A stretch of DNA of 64,000 bases from Typhlomys cinereus (Eukaryota > Chordata > Mammalia > Rodentia > Platacanthomyidae). Where the stretch lies: positions 992,001 to 1,056,000 of the forward strand of contig JALPQD010000044.1 in the NCBI GenBank assembly GCA_023101885.1. The letters run 5' to 3'. The translations under genes and the position numbers were made by a program. Positions 1-12,555 of this stretch are shown here, piece after piece (positions within the stretch are counted from its first letter, which is position 1; every line of letters starts with the position of its first letter). Below the pieces are notes generated by a model. That model had not been told where the DNA came from. It did no database searches and saw only the letters and a list, made by a program, of their open reading frames with translations.

Positions 1-345
1 GAAATACCCCCCCATAGGTTCATGTGTTTGAATACTTGAGCCCTAGCTGGTAATGCTGTTTGGTAGGAATGAGGAATCTTTAGAAGCCTTGCTGTCACTA
101 CGGGAAAAACTTGAGGTTTATAACTCAACCCCACTTCCTGCTATCTCTTTGCCTCTTGAGTGTAGATTAAATGTGAACCACCAGCATCTTGCTCCTGCTA
201 ACTTGATTTTCCTGACTGTTGTCATGTTTTGATCACTATGATGGATGCTATCCCTATGGAACAGTAAACCAAAGTAAACTCTTTCTTCTTCGAGTGACTT
301 TGTAAGAATATTTCATCACATTAACACAGCAGAAGCTAAGACACT
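1..345 (+). mobile_element. ERVL/MaLR-type LTR, 5' LTR of provirus
   Basis: The segment aligns by eye with the LTRs at 2966-3338, 40993-41390 and 56160-56543. They share a 5' 'ggttcatgtgtttgaata' block, a 'ccttgctg' block, a 'gtaaaccaaagtaaactctttc' style polyadenylation region and an end resembling 'cacagcagaagctaaga'. The first dozen or so bases of the LTR lie outside the window. Its partner at 2966-3338 has the same orientation and the sequence between them has ERVL pol character, so I read it as a 5' LTR and not a solo LTR. The two LTRs differ heavily, so the insertion is old. The family name is inferred from general resemblance to mammalian MaLR/ERVL LTRs. Confidence 0.7.
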
Positions 346-2965
346 TGAGCAGCTCTACACTGGGGGAAAGGAAAAAATGCAGATCTTTCTAGAAATGGAA
401 AAAAATATCCAACCAGCATTTAAGGATCTTCTACCTCAATGAAATTTCTAGGAGTCCAGTGATATGAGATGTGTAGAAGTATCCTTTCAAAGGTGAACAA
501 GGTCCTTACACTACCAAGGAAGAAGCAAGCTTTTGTGGTTATAATTGGAGTACATATTTCACTTTGGTGTGTGAATTCTGTCCCATATACCAAATGACTC
601 AGAAAGCTATTACTTTTGGATGTGACCCAGAACAAAAGACAAGTCCAGGCTTAAATACAGACTGTTCTGCCACTTGGGCTATATGATCCAGCAGAACCAA
701 TTTGTCTGAGGAATTAGGAACAAGTGGGGTGCTGTTTAAAGCCTCTGGCAGGTTTCTGTAGGTGAATGATAAGAGAAGTCCTTGGGATTTGGGAGAAGGC
801 CAAATCATCATTCTTATCTATGCCATCTATTCTACTTCTGAGAGAAATCTCTTGGCTTGGTATAGAACCTAGGTTTAACTGAATGTTTGACAGTGGGCTA
901 ACATGTAATCATATAACCTCAACTGTCCACCATGAGTCTGGCATTAGGTATGAGTGGGAATTGGTATGACCCACCAAGCCATAAAGTTGGATGTGTACTG
1001 GTAACAACCCATCATCAAATGAAAGTGGTACACATATGATCAGGCTCAAGCAGGACCTTGAGAACCAGAAAAGTTATATGATATCATTAATTTGCCTATA
1101 ATTACTTCTCCTGCTACATTGCTTTTGGCCCCTAACCATGCATTGGCAGCATCGTGCATACAATCTGTGATTGATGCATTGAGGAAGGGAAAAGAAATGG
1201 CCTAGTTTTCAAATGGCCCTGTATACCATGCAGGTACTTCCAAGAAGTGGACAGCTGCAGCATTTCAGTACTTATTGGGACAAACATGAAGGACACTGGA
1301 GAGCAGTGGAAAAGAGAAATCTTCACAGTGGCTATATTGTCAGGTGGCACAAATGGTTGTACATTTTGTTTGTAAGGAAAAAAATGATCAGACTGATTCA
1401 TTGACTGTTGTCAATGGTTTGGCTGGACAGTTGGAGATTTGGAATGAATATGATGAGAAATTGGTGCAAAAAATGTGTGAGGAAGAGTCATGTTGAAAAA
1501 TCTCTGCAAATGAGCAAAAATGTGTGTTCTGTGAAAACTCTCATCAATAGGTGAGCTCAACAGAGGAGGAATTCATTTCAAGAAATTAGAATAGCTCATT
1601 CTGTGGATAGTAATCTCTTTCTCTGCCTGTCCCTTTTACTGACCAAGAGACCTATGGACAAAATGCCACAGAGATGGTAATTATACATGGACCCAACAAA
1701 ATGAATCTGAATTCATCAAGGCAAAACTGGCTATGACTACTGTTGCCAAATCTTTCAGAAGTGAAGATCAATACTAGATCCTCCCCCTTCTCAGTATGGC
1801 AGCATTTCCAAGACTGAAGTGATCAGCCAGCATCTTGGTAATAGATTGATTTCTTTGGACCATTTCCATTATAGAAAAGGTAGTGCTTTGTCCTTATTGG
1901 GATGCTTATTCTGGGTATAGAGTTACAATTCCTATTCTTAATGATTCTGATTAAAACTTCTATCTGTGGACTTATGGAATATCTTATCCACCATCATACA
2001 GCATTGTTTCTGACCACAGAACCCACTCCACAGTTCAAGAAGTAAGACTGTTATTCATACAATTTACTCATCTTACCATGTTCCCCCCATCCTGAAGCAA
2101 CTAACTTGATAGAACAGTGGAATAGCTCTTTAGAGCCACAGTGCCAACAAGGTAGTGAGAGACTGGAGCCGAGGGGGGGCGGACATTTTCTAGAAGATAA
2201 GATATGCTCTCAATCAGGATTCACTTTGAAGTACAGTGAGGATTCGCAGGTCCAGAAATAAAGGTGTAGAAATGACAGCGTTACTACTCACCATCACACT
2301 ATTGACCTACTAGTAAAATTTTGTTTACTATTTCTGTTATGCTGATTTTCAGAGTAAAGGTTGTTTCTTCCATGAAGCTAGATAAACAGTCCTTTGAAAT
2401 AGGAGCTAAGATTTTCCTTTTACCCACCTTGGTTACTTTGGGCTTTTGATGCCAAGAATCAATACACTAAGAAAGGAGATACAGTGTTAGAAGTGGTAAC
2501 CAATCCAGACAACCAGGGGGAAGTTGGAATGTTTTTCCCAATGAGGGTGTGAAAGAACACTTCTAAAGTGCAAGAGAGCCTTTAAAGAACCTCTTGGTGT
2601 TATTATGCCCTTTGCTTAAGAAACTGAAATTCAATCCATGCGATGTGACAAATGGCCCAGGATCTTCAAGAATGAAGGTGTGGGGCACCCTTGCAGGAAA
2701 AAAAAATCTGAAAACAACTAGAGTGTTGGCTATGGCTGGCGATAATACAGAATGTGTATTAGAAGAAGGAGTTGTAACTGCCAGCTAAAGTCACATGGTT
2801 AATTGCAGAGATGAGGACTATAATTGTTATGAATATTTCTGGCCTGTACTACACAAGCTAATTTAAAAAATATATATTTTAAGCTTAAATGAAAGTACAT
2901 CAAATGAATGGATAATGTTGAACCCAGAAGACATAGATATTAATCAAAAATTCTAGTGCAATGAA
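346..2965 (+). pseudogene. Decayed ERVL-type internal region (pol remnant)
   Basis: This 2.6-kb stretch lies between two same-orientation LTRs. Read in fragments on the + strand, about 1400-1560 resembles the RNase H end of an ERVL polymerase, about 1560-1800 the connection/zinc-binding region, and about 1819-2140 the integrase core, in the order expected for pol. Stops and frameshifts break every frame, and no open stretch exceeds about 65 codons in the coding direction. Intact ERVL internal regions are roughly twice as long, so much of gag and the early part of RT appears deleted or unrecognisable. About 2160-2965 could hold the pol 3' end or the region after it, but I cannot assign it. No primer-binding site was identified after 345. 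The element cannot encode a working protein. The class assignment rests on reading short translated fragments, not on a database search. Confidence 0.6.
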
Positions 2966-3338
2966 TGTCATGGTTTAAATACTAATTGTCCTCAAAAGGT
3001 TCATGTGTTTGAATGATCATTCCCCAGTTGGTGAGGTTGTTTGGGACTGAGTAAGATGAAGAAGAGTTTTGCTGGGGGAAGTATGTTACTGGGGGTGGGT
3101 ATTGAGGTTGGATAATCCAATTCTACTTCATCCGTCTGCTCTCCCTCTCCCTAAGTACGGTTGAGAGATGGCTGCTAGCCTTTACTCTCCCACTGACATG
3201 TCTGCTACCATGCATTCCTCGTCATAATGGACTATATTCTCTCTGGAACTATAAACTGACTAATAAATTCTTTCTTTTTTAAGTTGCTCAAGTCAGAGTA
3301 TTTTCTCACAGCAACAGAAAAATAACCACAACTGATAC
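2966..3338 (+). mobile_element. ERVL/MaLR-type LTR, 3' LTR of provirus
   Basis: It begins near 'tgtcatggttt' and ends near 'cagcaacagaaaaataacca'. It shares the 'ggttcatgtgtttgaat' block, the 'ttgctgggggaagtatgtta' block, 'actgggggtgggtattgagg', and 'ctctctggaactataaactg' followed by 'aataaattctttc', which holds an AATAAA signal. Same family and orientation as 1-345, closing the provirus. Confidence 0.72.
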
Positions 3339-4670
3339 CTTCCTTAGAATTGTTGCTCAGGGAGGCTTCTAAAACTTCCCACCTTATTGACTTTTCCCAC
3401 AAAAAAAAATCTATACTCTTGGTGGCCCTATACTCTTGAAAGGCCCTTGATATGCCTTTCAAAGCCTTAAAAATAACATTTACATCCAAAGTAAAAATAA
3501 AATATTAGTGTTAATCTATTATAAGTAAAGCACAATTAATTTTATCCTGTGATGGGGCTATATTCCATGGTGTTTAACGAATGTAGTATTATAATTGAAC
3601 ATACTTTCCTTGAAATTGTCACATTACAGATGTGCACTTCTTCCCTTGTAAAATATCACATTTCAGTCTTTGTGATACAAGGTGATAAAGAAATAAATAC
3701 AGAAAATTAGGAAGATAAGAATAAAATTGTCATTATTTTGCAGAAATAATTCTTTGCCTAAAATCTTTCTTAAATTTTATGAATTATTACCAATAAGATT
3801 CTAATGATTTCAGAATGATACAAGCAGATCTGGTTAACATCATTAACTCAATATTTCCGAGCCAAGCTCATTATTTATAGGTGATTCCAAGTGTAGAACA
3901 AAATCTTACACTTTCATGTAAGATGGTTTAGCCTCTTCCTCTTCTTACTGGAGATGATGTCAGGGAATACAATAGTGTTTACTTGATCAGAAAAAATATT
4001 GATTTATATTGATTATCATATTATTATTTCACTCATACTCAGTATATTAGCAAGTTTTCAAGTAAGAGCTTCAACATATCCTAATTCCAATCTATGTCAT
4101 CTGCTCTCTCATTCCCATGAGATGTCATTGAGTTGCACTTTGTAAATCTTATTATGGACTCTATCTTTCTTCTCCCTGGAAGGGTCAGTGAAGACTCGCT
4201 TTCCACGAGCATTTTTCATAAACCCTGAAAACCCACTTCAATACTAACCTATCCTCAAACACAGCTCATGTCACAAGGTTCCATGATTTTTATTGTCTAG
4301 CTTCTTTTTTTTCCACTGACACATATAAGTCTTTTCTTGGGGGAATCATGAAGTGTCTTTAATGAAAGCAGGTAGAAGCATGTGGGATCAGTAAAGAGTA
4401 TTTAAAGTTATGAAACACTGTTGTAAGTTTTTCTGGCCTGGTAGGATTTTCAAAAAGCCATTTCCCCTGGTGGAACTGAGCACACATCTTGTGTTCCAGT
4501 GGTGAAGAGCATCTGCACACTCATTTGTATCCTGAGCTTCATAGCTGTCAGCTATTTATGACGCAATGTAGAATTAGCATAAAGTGAGATATCATAGTTC
4601 TCAGTTTTTTGACTCAAACCCACCCTAAATGATTATGCAAAGTTCAGTGATGCTTGGATTTTTCCTTATT
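3339..4670. other. Unassigned AT-rich sequence
   Basis: I see no gene, RNA gene or repeat I can name. The reverse-strand open frame at 3232-3489 overlaps the LTR end and has no recognisable protein character. A purely intergenic stretch is the simplest reading. Confidence 0.5.
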
Positions 4671-4678
4671 TGACTGTA

Positions 4679-4724
4679 AAAGTGTGTGTGTACGTGTGTG
4701 TATGCGCATGTGTGCATGTATGCT
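4679..4724. repeat. Interrupted (TG)n-rich tract
   Basis: Alternating TG/CA-type dinucleotides are interrupted by 'tacg', 'tatgcgca' and 'cat' steps. Such impure tracts commonly mark the 3' tail of an old B2/B4 SINE, but no SINE body is readable next to this one. Confidence 0.7.
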
Positions 4725-5814
4725 TCATAATTACAAAATAAGCATCTTAGGTCAGCAATTCTATTTTATAAACCTCTTTGATTCCTTCATGCCATACCAT
4801 ATCATCAACCATATTAGATTTTCATTAAAAATTAATTGGAATTCCATTTACTGGTTTCTTTAGCAAAAATAATGTATACAACTTCCAGAAACATTAACTT
4901 TACAAATTAAATTAAAAATTAATATTTATAATATGCTTTGCCAGTTGCAGCCCTTAAATCAAAAAAATTGAAAGAAACATTAGGATTAGAATTATGTTCC
5001 AAGTCTCAGACTGCAAATGACATTAAAATAAATATTATATCATTTCTTGTTCTAAGATCTGAAAAAGAGTTATCTATGTTATTGCCCCAAAGTATAATAC
5101 TATGTGTGGTGATAGGTTTATGTCCTTTCTTTTTGTTTTGTTTTATTTCTTGAACAATTCCGGGTCATATGTACATTTATTTGGGAAAAATAACTATTGT
5201 CTATGAAATGTATTATTTGCATTTGCAACTCAAAATAATTACCACTCCAATGATTTCACTCAGGCACAAAATAATTAATGGTTGTTATAGCTAATCTGTG
5301 TTTAGTTTGTGAACCATGACAGCAGCATGAAATGAAAAACTACCATAGATTTTTCAATGATTTAACACAATAATCTCTTTTTTAATACTACATGCCTAAT
5401 ATTGTCCTGCAGACTTTAGCTCATACTTCAGAATTGATGGCAATAATACACATATATGTAAAGCATGGGTGGGTGTTTAGTATTCTGTAATCCTGATTCT
5501 TTCAACATTTGATTGTTACTAGATCAAATCCCATAATCACCTTATTATGTTATTTTCATTTTATACAACATAATTTGTAAATATAGCATTTATTCACAAT
5601 AAGTGTGAATGAATCAAAAAGATGTTCAAATTGTCATAAATATTTATATTAATATGTTTGACAGTAATATTTTTGAAAGAAGTCAGAAATGAATAAGAAC
5701 AATATAGAATATGAATTTCCAAAGAGGACGTAAACCTCAAACTTCTCAAAAAAGGCATTCCAGGATGATTCCCAAAGTTACCTTGGCCCTTCACAGGAAC
5801 ACACAGTGCCCTCT

Positions 5815-5815
<1 letters not shown>
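4725..5815. other. Unassigned AT-rich sequence
   Basis: No repeat or coding signal is identified. The last ~50 bases before the CA tract ('cttcacaggaacacacagtg') resemble the 3' end of the older SINE type seen elsewhere in the window, but the body is not recognisable. Confidence 0.45.
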
Positions 5816-5854
<39 letters not shown>

Positions 5855-5874
5855 TGCACACACACACACACAGA
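5816..5874. repeat. (CA)n microsatellite
   Basis: A long pure (CA)n run is followed by 'gatg', a second (CA)n run and 'gatgata'. The tract translates on both strands into His/Thr or Cys/Val repeats; those open frames are repeat artefacts. Confidence 0.95.
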
Positions 5875-6405
5875 TGATACACATAAATATTTTTTAAAAA
5901 ACAAAGCAATGATGGATAATAGGATTGAGTGAATGGATGAGGAAAATGAATCGACAGAATTCTGTGGTGTTCTGAAGAAATAGAGTGTCACACCCAAAAG
6001 TCCTGAGAGAAAAGCATTTGCAGGACTAAAGGATGTGAGCGTGTGGAAGAAAGAAAACGGATGCTGCTGAAGCATGTGTGTTGGGCATCTTCAAACTTGC
6101 CTCTGTTTTACAGAAATTATCAGTGTTACTCAGGCATTCCAGGGTCTTATTTTAATTCTTAGCTGCACTAGTATTGATTAAACCATAATCTCTATTCATT
6201 CTTCCTGCTGTTGCCCAGAGGTGCAAAGGTTCCAAAGCTAACATCTGTGTCCCCATAGATGACACAATTAGCTATAGTGGTTTTATGAATCAATATGAAT
6301 ATTAAGCTTTACGATGAAATATATAATAATAGCACAAGCTGTATCATATAATAAACCAAAGACTTTACTGTTGCTGTTTATCTTTTAGTGAAGTCTCTTC
6401 TAATT
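5875..6405. other. Unassigned sequence upstream of the LINE-1
   Basis: Unique-looking AT-rich DNA that forms the 5' flank of the L1 insertion. No gene or repeat recognised. Confidence 0.45.
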
Positions 6406-6416
6406 GAAATGTGATA

Positions 6417-6589
6417 ATGACTCTCCCTTCCCCCACTCCGCCGCCCCAGACGCGAGCGCGGTCCAGCCTGGACTCACCTCGACCTAGGTAAGCTCCATCC
6501 CTGCTAACCCCCAGATCCCCAGGCCAAATAATTCAGTTTAGTGAAAAACGCACAGAAATTGAAAGAAGATCTTAAGAGTTAAAACGACA
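6417..6589 (+). promoter_or_regulatory. LINE-1 5' UTR remnant
   Basis: A GC-rich leader with several CpGs ('ccgccgccccagacgcgagc') precedes the ORF1 ATG and stands out from the AT-rich flank. L1 5' UTRs carry the internal RNA polymerase II promoter. At ~173 bp this one is short compared with murine L1 leaders, so promoter activity is doubtful. It also contains 'cctaggtaagc', a good match to a 5' splice donor. Confidence 0.6.
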
Positions 6590-7680
6590 ATGCCAAAGTC
6601 AAAGTGCAAATCCATGAGAAACAACACTCAAGTAAACAAATTTCCCACTGAAGAAATTAATCCCATAATGTTAGACTCCAACAAGAACAAACCCACGGAA
6701 AAAGGCCAAGAAAGCCTGACCCAGCATAACGACTTTCAAAATATGATCATTATCATGTTCAATACTGTGAAAGAGGAAATCCAGGAGGAATTAAACAATC
6801 GAATCAATCGCTTTGAAGAGGAACACAACAGACACTTGGAGGACTTGAGAAAAACAGTGCAAGAAACAAAAACTGGCATAGAGCAGCTAAAAAGACTCAA
6901 GCAGAGTTTAAAACTGAGCTACAAGACAAGTTATCTTCAACCCAGAACTCCACAGAGAGTCTTATCAGCAGAACTAAGGAAGCAGAAAACAGAATTTAAG
7001 ACCTTGAAGATAAAGAGGGAGTATTAACCAGCTCAATGGAAGAGGTTGTTAAAGCCAAAAAGATACTTGAGAGAAATATCCAGGAGATATGGGACACCCT
7101 GAAGAAGCCTAACATGTGTATTCATGGAATACCAGAGCAAGAATCTCAAAATACCACCCCTGAGGAAATTTTTCAAACTATCATTAAGGAAAACTTTCCT
7201 CATCTAAAAAAAGAGAGGCCCATACATACACAAGAGGCATTCCGCACCCCAAACAGATATGACCAAAATAGAAGCTTGCCACGGCAAATAATAGTTAAAA
7301 CACTCCACATTCAAGATAAAGAACTGGTGCTGAGAGCTTCGAGGTAGAAAAAACAAGTCACTTTTAAAGGTAAACCTATTAAAATAACAAATGACTTCTC
7401 AGTCGAAACAGTAAAAGCAAGAAGAGTTTGGAGAGACATTCTTCAAGTATTGAATGAGCAAAAATGTCAACCCAGGCTGATTTACCCTGCAAAACTATCC
7501 GTCATGATCGAGGGAGAAAGAAAACTCTTCCAGCACAAAGACAACTTAAAGGGATACATGTCCACCAAACCAGGCCTTCAAAAAATGCTAGAAATGATAC
7601 TCAAGCTTGAAGAAAAAAACAGGCATATGCAGGAGAACAGAAGGCATAACACCATTAACAGCAAAGCAATATGCTCTTAA
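6590..7680 (+). pseudogene. LINE-1 ORF1 (RNA-binding chaperone), broken
   Basis: ORF1p coats L1 RNA and acts as a nucleic-acid chaperone in the cytoplasmic ribonucleoprotein. The ATG at 6590 opens a charged, Glu/Lys-rich N-terminal half with coiled-coil character (about residues 50-110). Around 6890-6920 the reading shifts from frame 2 to frame 1; the homologous reading then meets a TAA near 7000 and a TAG at 7345-7347. The RRM-like core follows ('MCIHGIPEQE', 7110-7140), then the C-terminal domain from about 7400 ('ARRVWRDILQVLNEQK' region), ending at TAA 7678-7680. Total span is ~363 codons, close to the usual 350-375. It was assigned by family-typical motifs and its place directly upstream of ORF2. 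Confidence 0.92.
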
Positions 7681-7699
7681 AAACTACTAAACATAATAA

Positions 7700-10600
7700 A
7701 TGTCTGGAATTAAAAATAGTTTCTCCATTATAACACTAAATGTTAATGGAATTAACTCACTGATCAAGAGACACAGATTACAAATTTGGATTAAAAAATC
7801 ACAATCCATCAATCTGCTGCCTGCAGGAAACCCATCTCACCACAAAAGATAGGCATGCCCTAAAAATAAAAGGTTGGTCAACAATTCTACAAGCTAATGG
7901 AAGCAGAAAACAGGCAGGGGTAGCCATTATGATATCAGATAAAGTGGACTTCAAACCAAAGAAAATTATAAGAGACACGGATGGATACTACATTTTAGTC
8001 ACAGGTACAATTCACCAGGAAAACTACACAATACTGAACATATATGCACCCAATACGGACCCCTCCACATTCATTAAGAAAACCCTACAGCATCTAAAGC
8101 AAGAAATCAACCCCCAAACGATAATTCTTGGGGACTTCAACACCGCCCTCTCAACATGGGATAGATGAACAGGTCAAAAGCTTAACAGAGACACTTTGGA
8201 ACTTAATCAAACCCTTAAAGAAATGGACCTTACAGATTTCTATCGAACTTTTCACCCACGTACCAAAGAATACACATTTTTCTCAGCAGCACACGGAACT
8301 TTCTCCAAAATAGATCACATATTGGGCCACAAAACGAATCTACACATGTACAAAAAAGTTGAAATTCTAACCTGTGCCCTATCAGACCACCACGGCCTAA
8401 AGCTGGATATCCACAACACATCAAACAAGAGAAAATACACTAACTCCTGGAAACTTAACACTATGATGCTGAATGAGAACTGGATTCAGGAAGAAATTAA
8501 AAAGGAAATTCAAGATTTCCTGAAAACGAATGATAATGAAAATACAACTTACCAAAATCTCTGGGACACAATGAAAGCTGTTCTAAGAGGTAAGTTCATA
8601 GCTCTTAATGCCTACATCAAAAAATGGTAACATCAGAAATAAACAACTTAACAATGCAGCTTAAAGCTTTAGAGAAACTAGAGCAATCTGATCCCAAAAG
8701 TAGTAGAAGAGAGGAGATTAGCAAAATAAGGGGAGAGATATCTGAAATTGAGATTAAGAAAATGATAGAAAAAAATCAACCAGTCAAAAAGCTGGTTCTT
8801 TGAAAAAAATCAATAAGATTGATACATCTCTAGCTAAATTAACCAAAAACAAGAGAAAGAAAATCCAAATTAACAAAATTAGAAATGAACATGGAGTTAT
8901 CACTACGGATACCCAAGAAATCCAGAGAATTATAACATCATATTTCAAAAACTTATACTCAGGGAAGTTTGACAACACACAAGAGATGGATGAATTTCTA
9001 AGTAAACACAACCTACCTAAATTGAATCAGGAAGTTGTGAATTATTTAAATAGTCCTATAACATATAAGGAACTTGAGGAAGTAATCTTGAATCTTCCCA
9101 CCAAAAAATGTCCTGCACCAGTTGGATTCAGCACAGAGTTCTACCAGACATTTAAGGAGTTAATAACACCAATACTCCTTAAACTGTTCCATCAAATAGC
9201 AAAGGAAGGAACACTACCAAATTCCTTCTATGAAGGTAATATCGTCTTAATCCCAAAACTTAATAAAGATTCACTTAAAAAAGAAAACTATAGGCCGATC
9301 TCTCTGATGAACACAGACGCAAAGATTCTCAACAAAGTCTTAGCAAATCAGATTCAAAAACATATTAAAAACATCATTCACGGGGACCAAGTAGGCTTCA
9401 TCCCCCGCACACAAGGTTGGTTCAACATATGCAAATCAATAAATGTAATTCATCATGTAAACCAGTCCAAAGTCCAACATCACATGATACTCTGGATAGA
9501 TGCAGAAAAAGCTTTTGACAAGATCCAACAGCCTTTTTTGATCAAAACGCTAGAGACAGTAGGAATGGAAGGAACCTTTATCAATATAATAAAAGCTGTA
9601 TACAACAAGCCCACAACAAGGATTATGCTCAATGGGGAACAATTGGAAGCATTCCCACTTCGATCAGGAACTAGACAAGGCTGTCCACTCTCACCACTTC
9701 TATTCAATATTGTACTTGAAGTCTTAGCCAAAGCCTTAAGACAAGAAAGGGACATAAGAGGGATTCAAATCGGCAAGGAAGAAGTCAAGCTATCCCTATT
9801 TGCAGATGACATGATCTTATACCTGAGGGATCCCAAAAACACCAGGAAGCTCCTGGAACTAATTGAGAAGTTCAGCTGGGTGGCAGGATACAAAATAAAT
9901 GTGCAAAAAGAGAGGCTTTCCTATATGCCCAGGATGAAAGAAGTGAAAAAGCCTTGAGAGAAATAATCCCATTTACTATAGCCCCTAAAAAAGTGAAATA
10001 CCTTGGTATAAACCTAACCAAGGAGGTAAAAGACCTTTACAATGAAAACTTTAAAACCCTAAAGAAAGAAATAGCAGAAGACACCAGAAGGTGGAAAGAT
10101 CTCCCATGTTCCTGGATTGGCAGAATCAACATCGTAAAAATGACCATCCTACCAAAGGCCATATACAAATTCAATGCTATACCAATTAAAATCCCAAAGC
10201 AATTCTTCAAAGAAGTTGACCAAACAATCTCAAAATTCATATGGAGGCACAAAAGATCCAAGATAGCAAAGACAATCCTGAGTAACAAAAACACTGCTGG
10301 AGATATCACCATACCAAAAACCTTAGTCTATACTACAAATCCATAGTTGTAAAAACAGCTTGGTACTGTCTCCAAAATAGATACACAGATCAATGGATAA
10401 GGATTGAAGACCCAGATATAAGCCCACAAAATTACAGCCATTTGGTCTTTGACAAAGGGGCCCAAAGAATCCAATGGAAAAAGAACAGCATCTTCAACAA
10501 ATGGTGCTGGCAAAACTGGATCTCCACGTGCAGAAGATTAAAGCTGGACCCGTACTGTCACCATGTACAAGACTTAATTCCAAATGGATCAAAGACCTTG

Positions 10601-11522
10601 ATATCAGGCCAGAGACTATAAAAATCATAGTTGAAAGGATAGGGAACTCCCTTGTGCTGATTGGGCTAGGCCAACATTTCCTAAACAGACATCCAATGGC
10701 ACAGTCACTGCTACCAACTCTCAACAGTTGGGATCTTGTGAAATTAAAGAGCTTCTGTTCAGATAAAGAGATTCTAACACGAGCTCAAAGGCAACCCACA
10801 GAATGGGAGAAAATCTTCACTAACCACATATCTGATAGAGCTCTACTGTCCAGAGTGCACAAAGAACTTAGAAAACTAAACACCAAGGAAACCAATGGCC
10901 CAATTAAAAAATGGGCCCTGGAACTTAAAAGAAATTTTACCAGGAATGACATTAAAATGTCTAACAAATATCTCAAAAAATGCTCCACTTCTTTAGCCAT
11001 CAGGGAAATGCAAATCAAAACTTCCCTGAGATATCATCTCACCCCAGTCAGGATGGCAAAAATCCACAATACAAACAACAAAAAATGCTAGAGAGGATGT
11101 GGAGAGAGGGGAACTCTCCTACATTGCTGGTGGGAATGCAGGCTCATACAGCCACTCTGGCAAGCCGTCTGGAGATTCTTAAAGAAATTAAAGATTGAAA
11201 TGCCATATGACCCTGCTATTCCACTTTTGGGAATAATCCCCCATACAGCAGAGGTTCACCTCGATAGCACAATACGACCATGTTCATAGCAGCACTGTTT
11301 ACAATAGCAAAGTCATGGAATCAATCCAAATGTCCAACAGTTGACGAATGGATAAGGAAACTGTGGTACATCTATACAATGGAGTACTACTCAGCCATCA
11401 AATATGATGAATTACTGGAATTTGCCAGGAAATGGATGTCATTAGAAACAATTATATTAAGTGAAGTATCCCAAACCCAGAAAATTAAGCACCATATGTA
11501 CTCCCTAATAGGTGGTTTCTAG
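7700..11522 (+). pseudogene. LINE-1 ORF2 (endonuclease / reverse transcriptase), broken
   Basis: ORF2p nicks target DNA and primes reverse transcription from the nick. The start 'MSGIKNSFSIITLNVNG' is at 7700. Endonuclease landmarks are readable: LNVNG, LQETH (about 7818-7835), GDFN (about 8134-8145) and SDHH (about 8379-8390). The frame shifts near 7790-7815, and a TGA at 8166-8168 interrupts. Further shifts lie at 8630-8800, 9940-9957, near 10325, near 10545 and near 11080. The RT core is the best preserved part: one open frame, 8800-9957 (385 codons), carries '[10 protein letters not shown]', '[18 protein letters not shown]' and the catalytic FADD (9799-9810). The C-terminal Cys-containing region (about 11085-11200) and the tail 'MFIAALFTIAKSWNQ' (from 11280) follow, with the stop at 11520-11522. 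Length is typical for L1 ORF2 (~1,275 codons). Confidence 0.95.
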
Positions 11523-12555
11523 TACCAACCCACCCAGCCCACCTTGAGACACTCATAGGTAAATCTATGTATTACCTACAGTAATTGCAAGGATTATGAA
11601 CAAGAGGGATGGGGTCGGAGGGCCACACCAGAAACAAGGAGAGAAGTGACCATGTTACAGTAGAGAAAATAGGCCTCCATCAAGGACTGCAAGTAAGTAA
11701 TGTGACACCTGGTTAAGTTCACAGAAGTTCATTCCTGATCATTTACAACTAAGGGGGTATGATCTCACCAGAAGGGGAGGGCATATAGTCTGGCAGACAA
11801 AAAGTAACCATTTTGCAAATGGGTGATTGACCCCTCCCTCACTGAGGTTTCCTACTTTTATTACATCTACCCTTGAATGTGCTCTTATAAGACTCCAGTT
11901 TAACAGCTTTTTGTCTCTGGCCATACAGTGCCCAGCAGGATGGAGTGAAGGGCATTGCAGGAGCAGCAAACTGCAAAAGAAAATCAATAAACCACAATCC
12001 AGAACTTCAGAGACTCTATATCAACTACCTAGAACTAGACCAGACTAATCTCTCCCCATCCTGAAGCTCAGGGAAATTTGCGGAAGAGGGGGTGGTAAGA
12101 GTGTAAGAGCAAAAGGATGGGAGGAGCAATGATTTGCAAGATACTCCACACAAGTTAGGGCCGAAGCAATCATAATTGGATTTTGCATGCCCTGCGCAAT
12201 GTCCAACACACCATTGACCTCACGAAGTCTAGCATCTGCTAAAGGCACCAAGATCCTTGGAGGCAAGGGATTGGCAGCCACAGTAGTGTTCCTATGCTTA
12301 AAGGGAACACGGGAAACGGTTCAGGGCAATGCCACTGGGTCCTTGTAAGTCATCGGAGAGAAGGGCCCACAGGAGAGTCAGGGATGCATATTAAAGGACT
12401 CTCTGGGAATTGGGGCAGGAGGCACTAGGATGGGGAGGGAGGGATGAGGGGAGGGGAAGCAGGGGGTTCAGGGGGAGGAGGAGGGTGGGAGGGAACCGGT
12501 GTACCTATTGTTTGTATGAGCGGAAATAATAATAAAAAATGTAAAAAAAAAAAAA
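11523..12555 (+). other. LINE-1 3' UTR and poly(A) tail
   Basis: Noncoding tail of the L1. A G-rich polypurine stretch at about 12430-12493 ('gggatgaggggaggggaagc' and following) has at least four runs of three or more G, as is common in rodent L1 3' UTRs and compatible with G-quadruplex formation. The end reads 'cctattgtttgtatgagcgg', then AATAATAATAAA and an A-run. Homologous 3' ends recur at 17066-17203 and, in an older form, at 26025-26640. Confidence 0.88.

Noticed and set aside
5594..6075. Cys/Val-rich frames over 90 codons
   Set aside because: Caused by the (CA)n tract at 5816-5874.
6417..6589. CpG island / host gene promoter
   Set aside because: The only dense CpG patch is the short L1 leader, inside the TSD boundaries of the L1 insertion.
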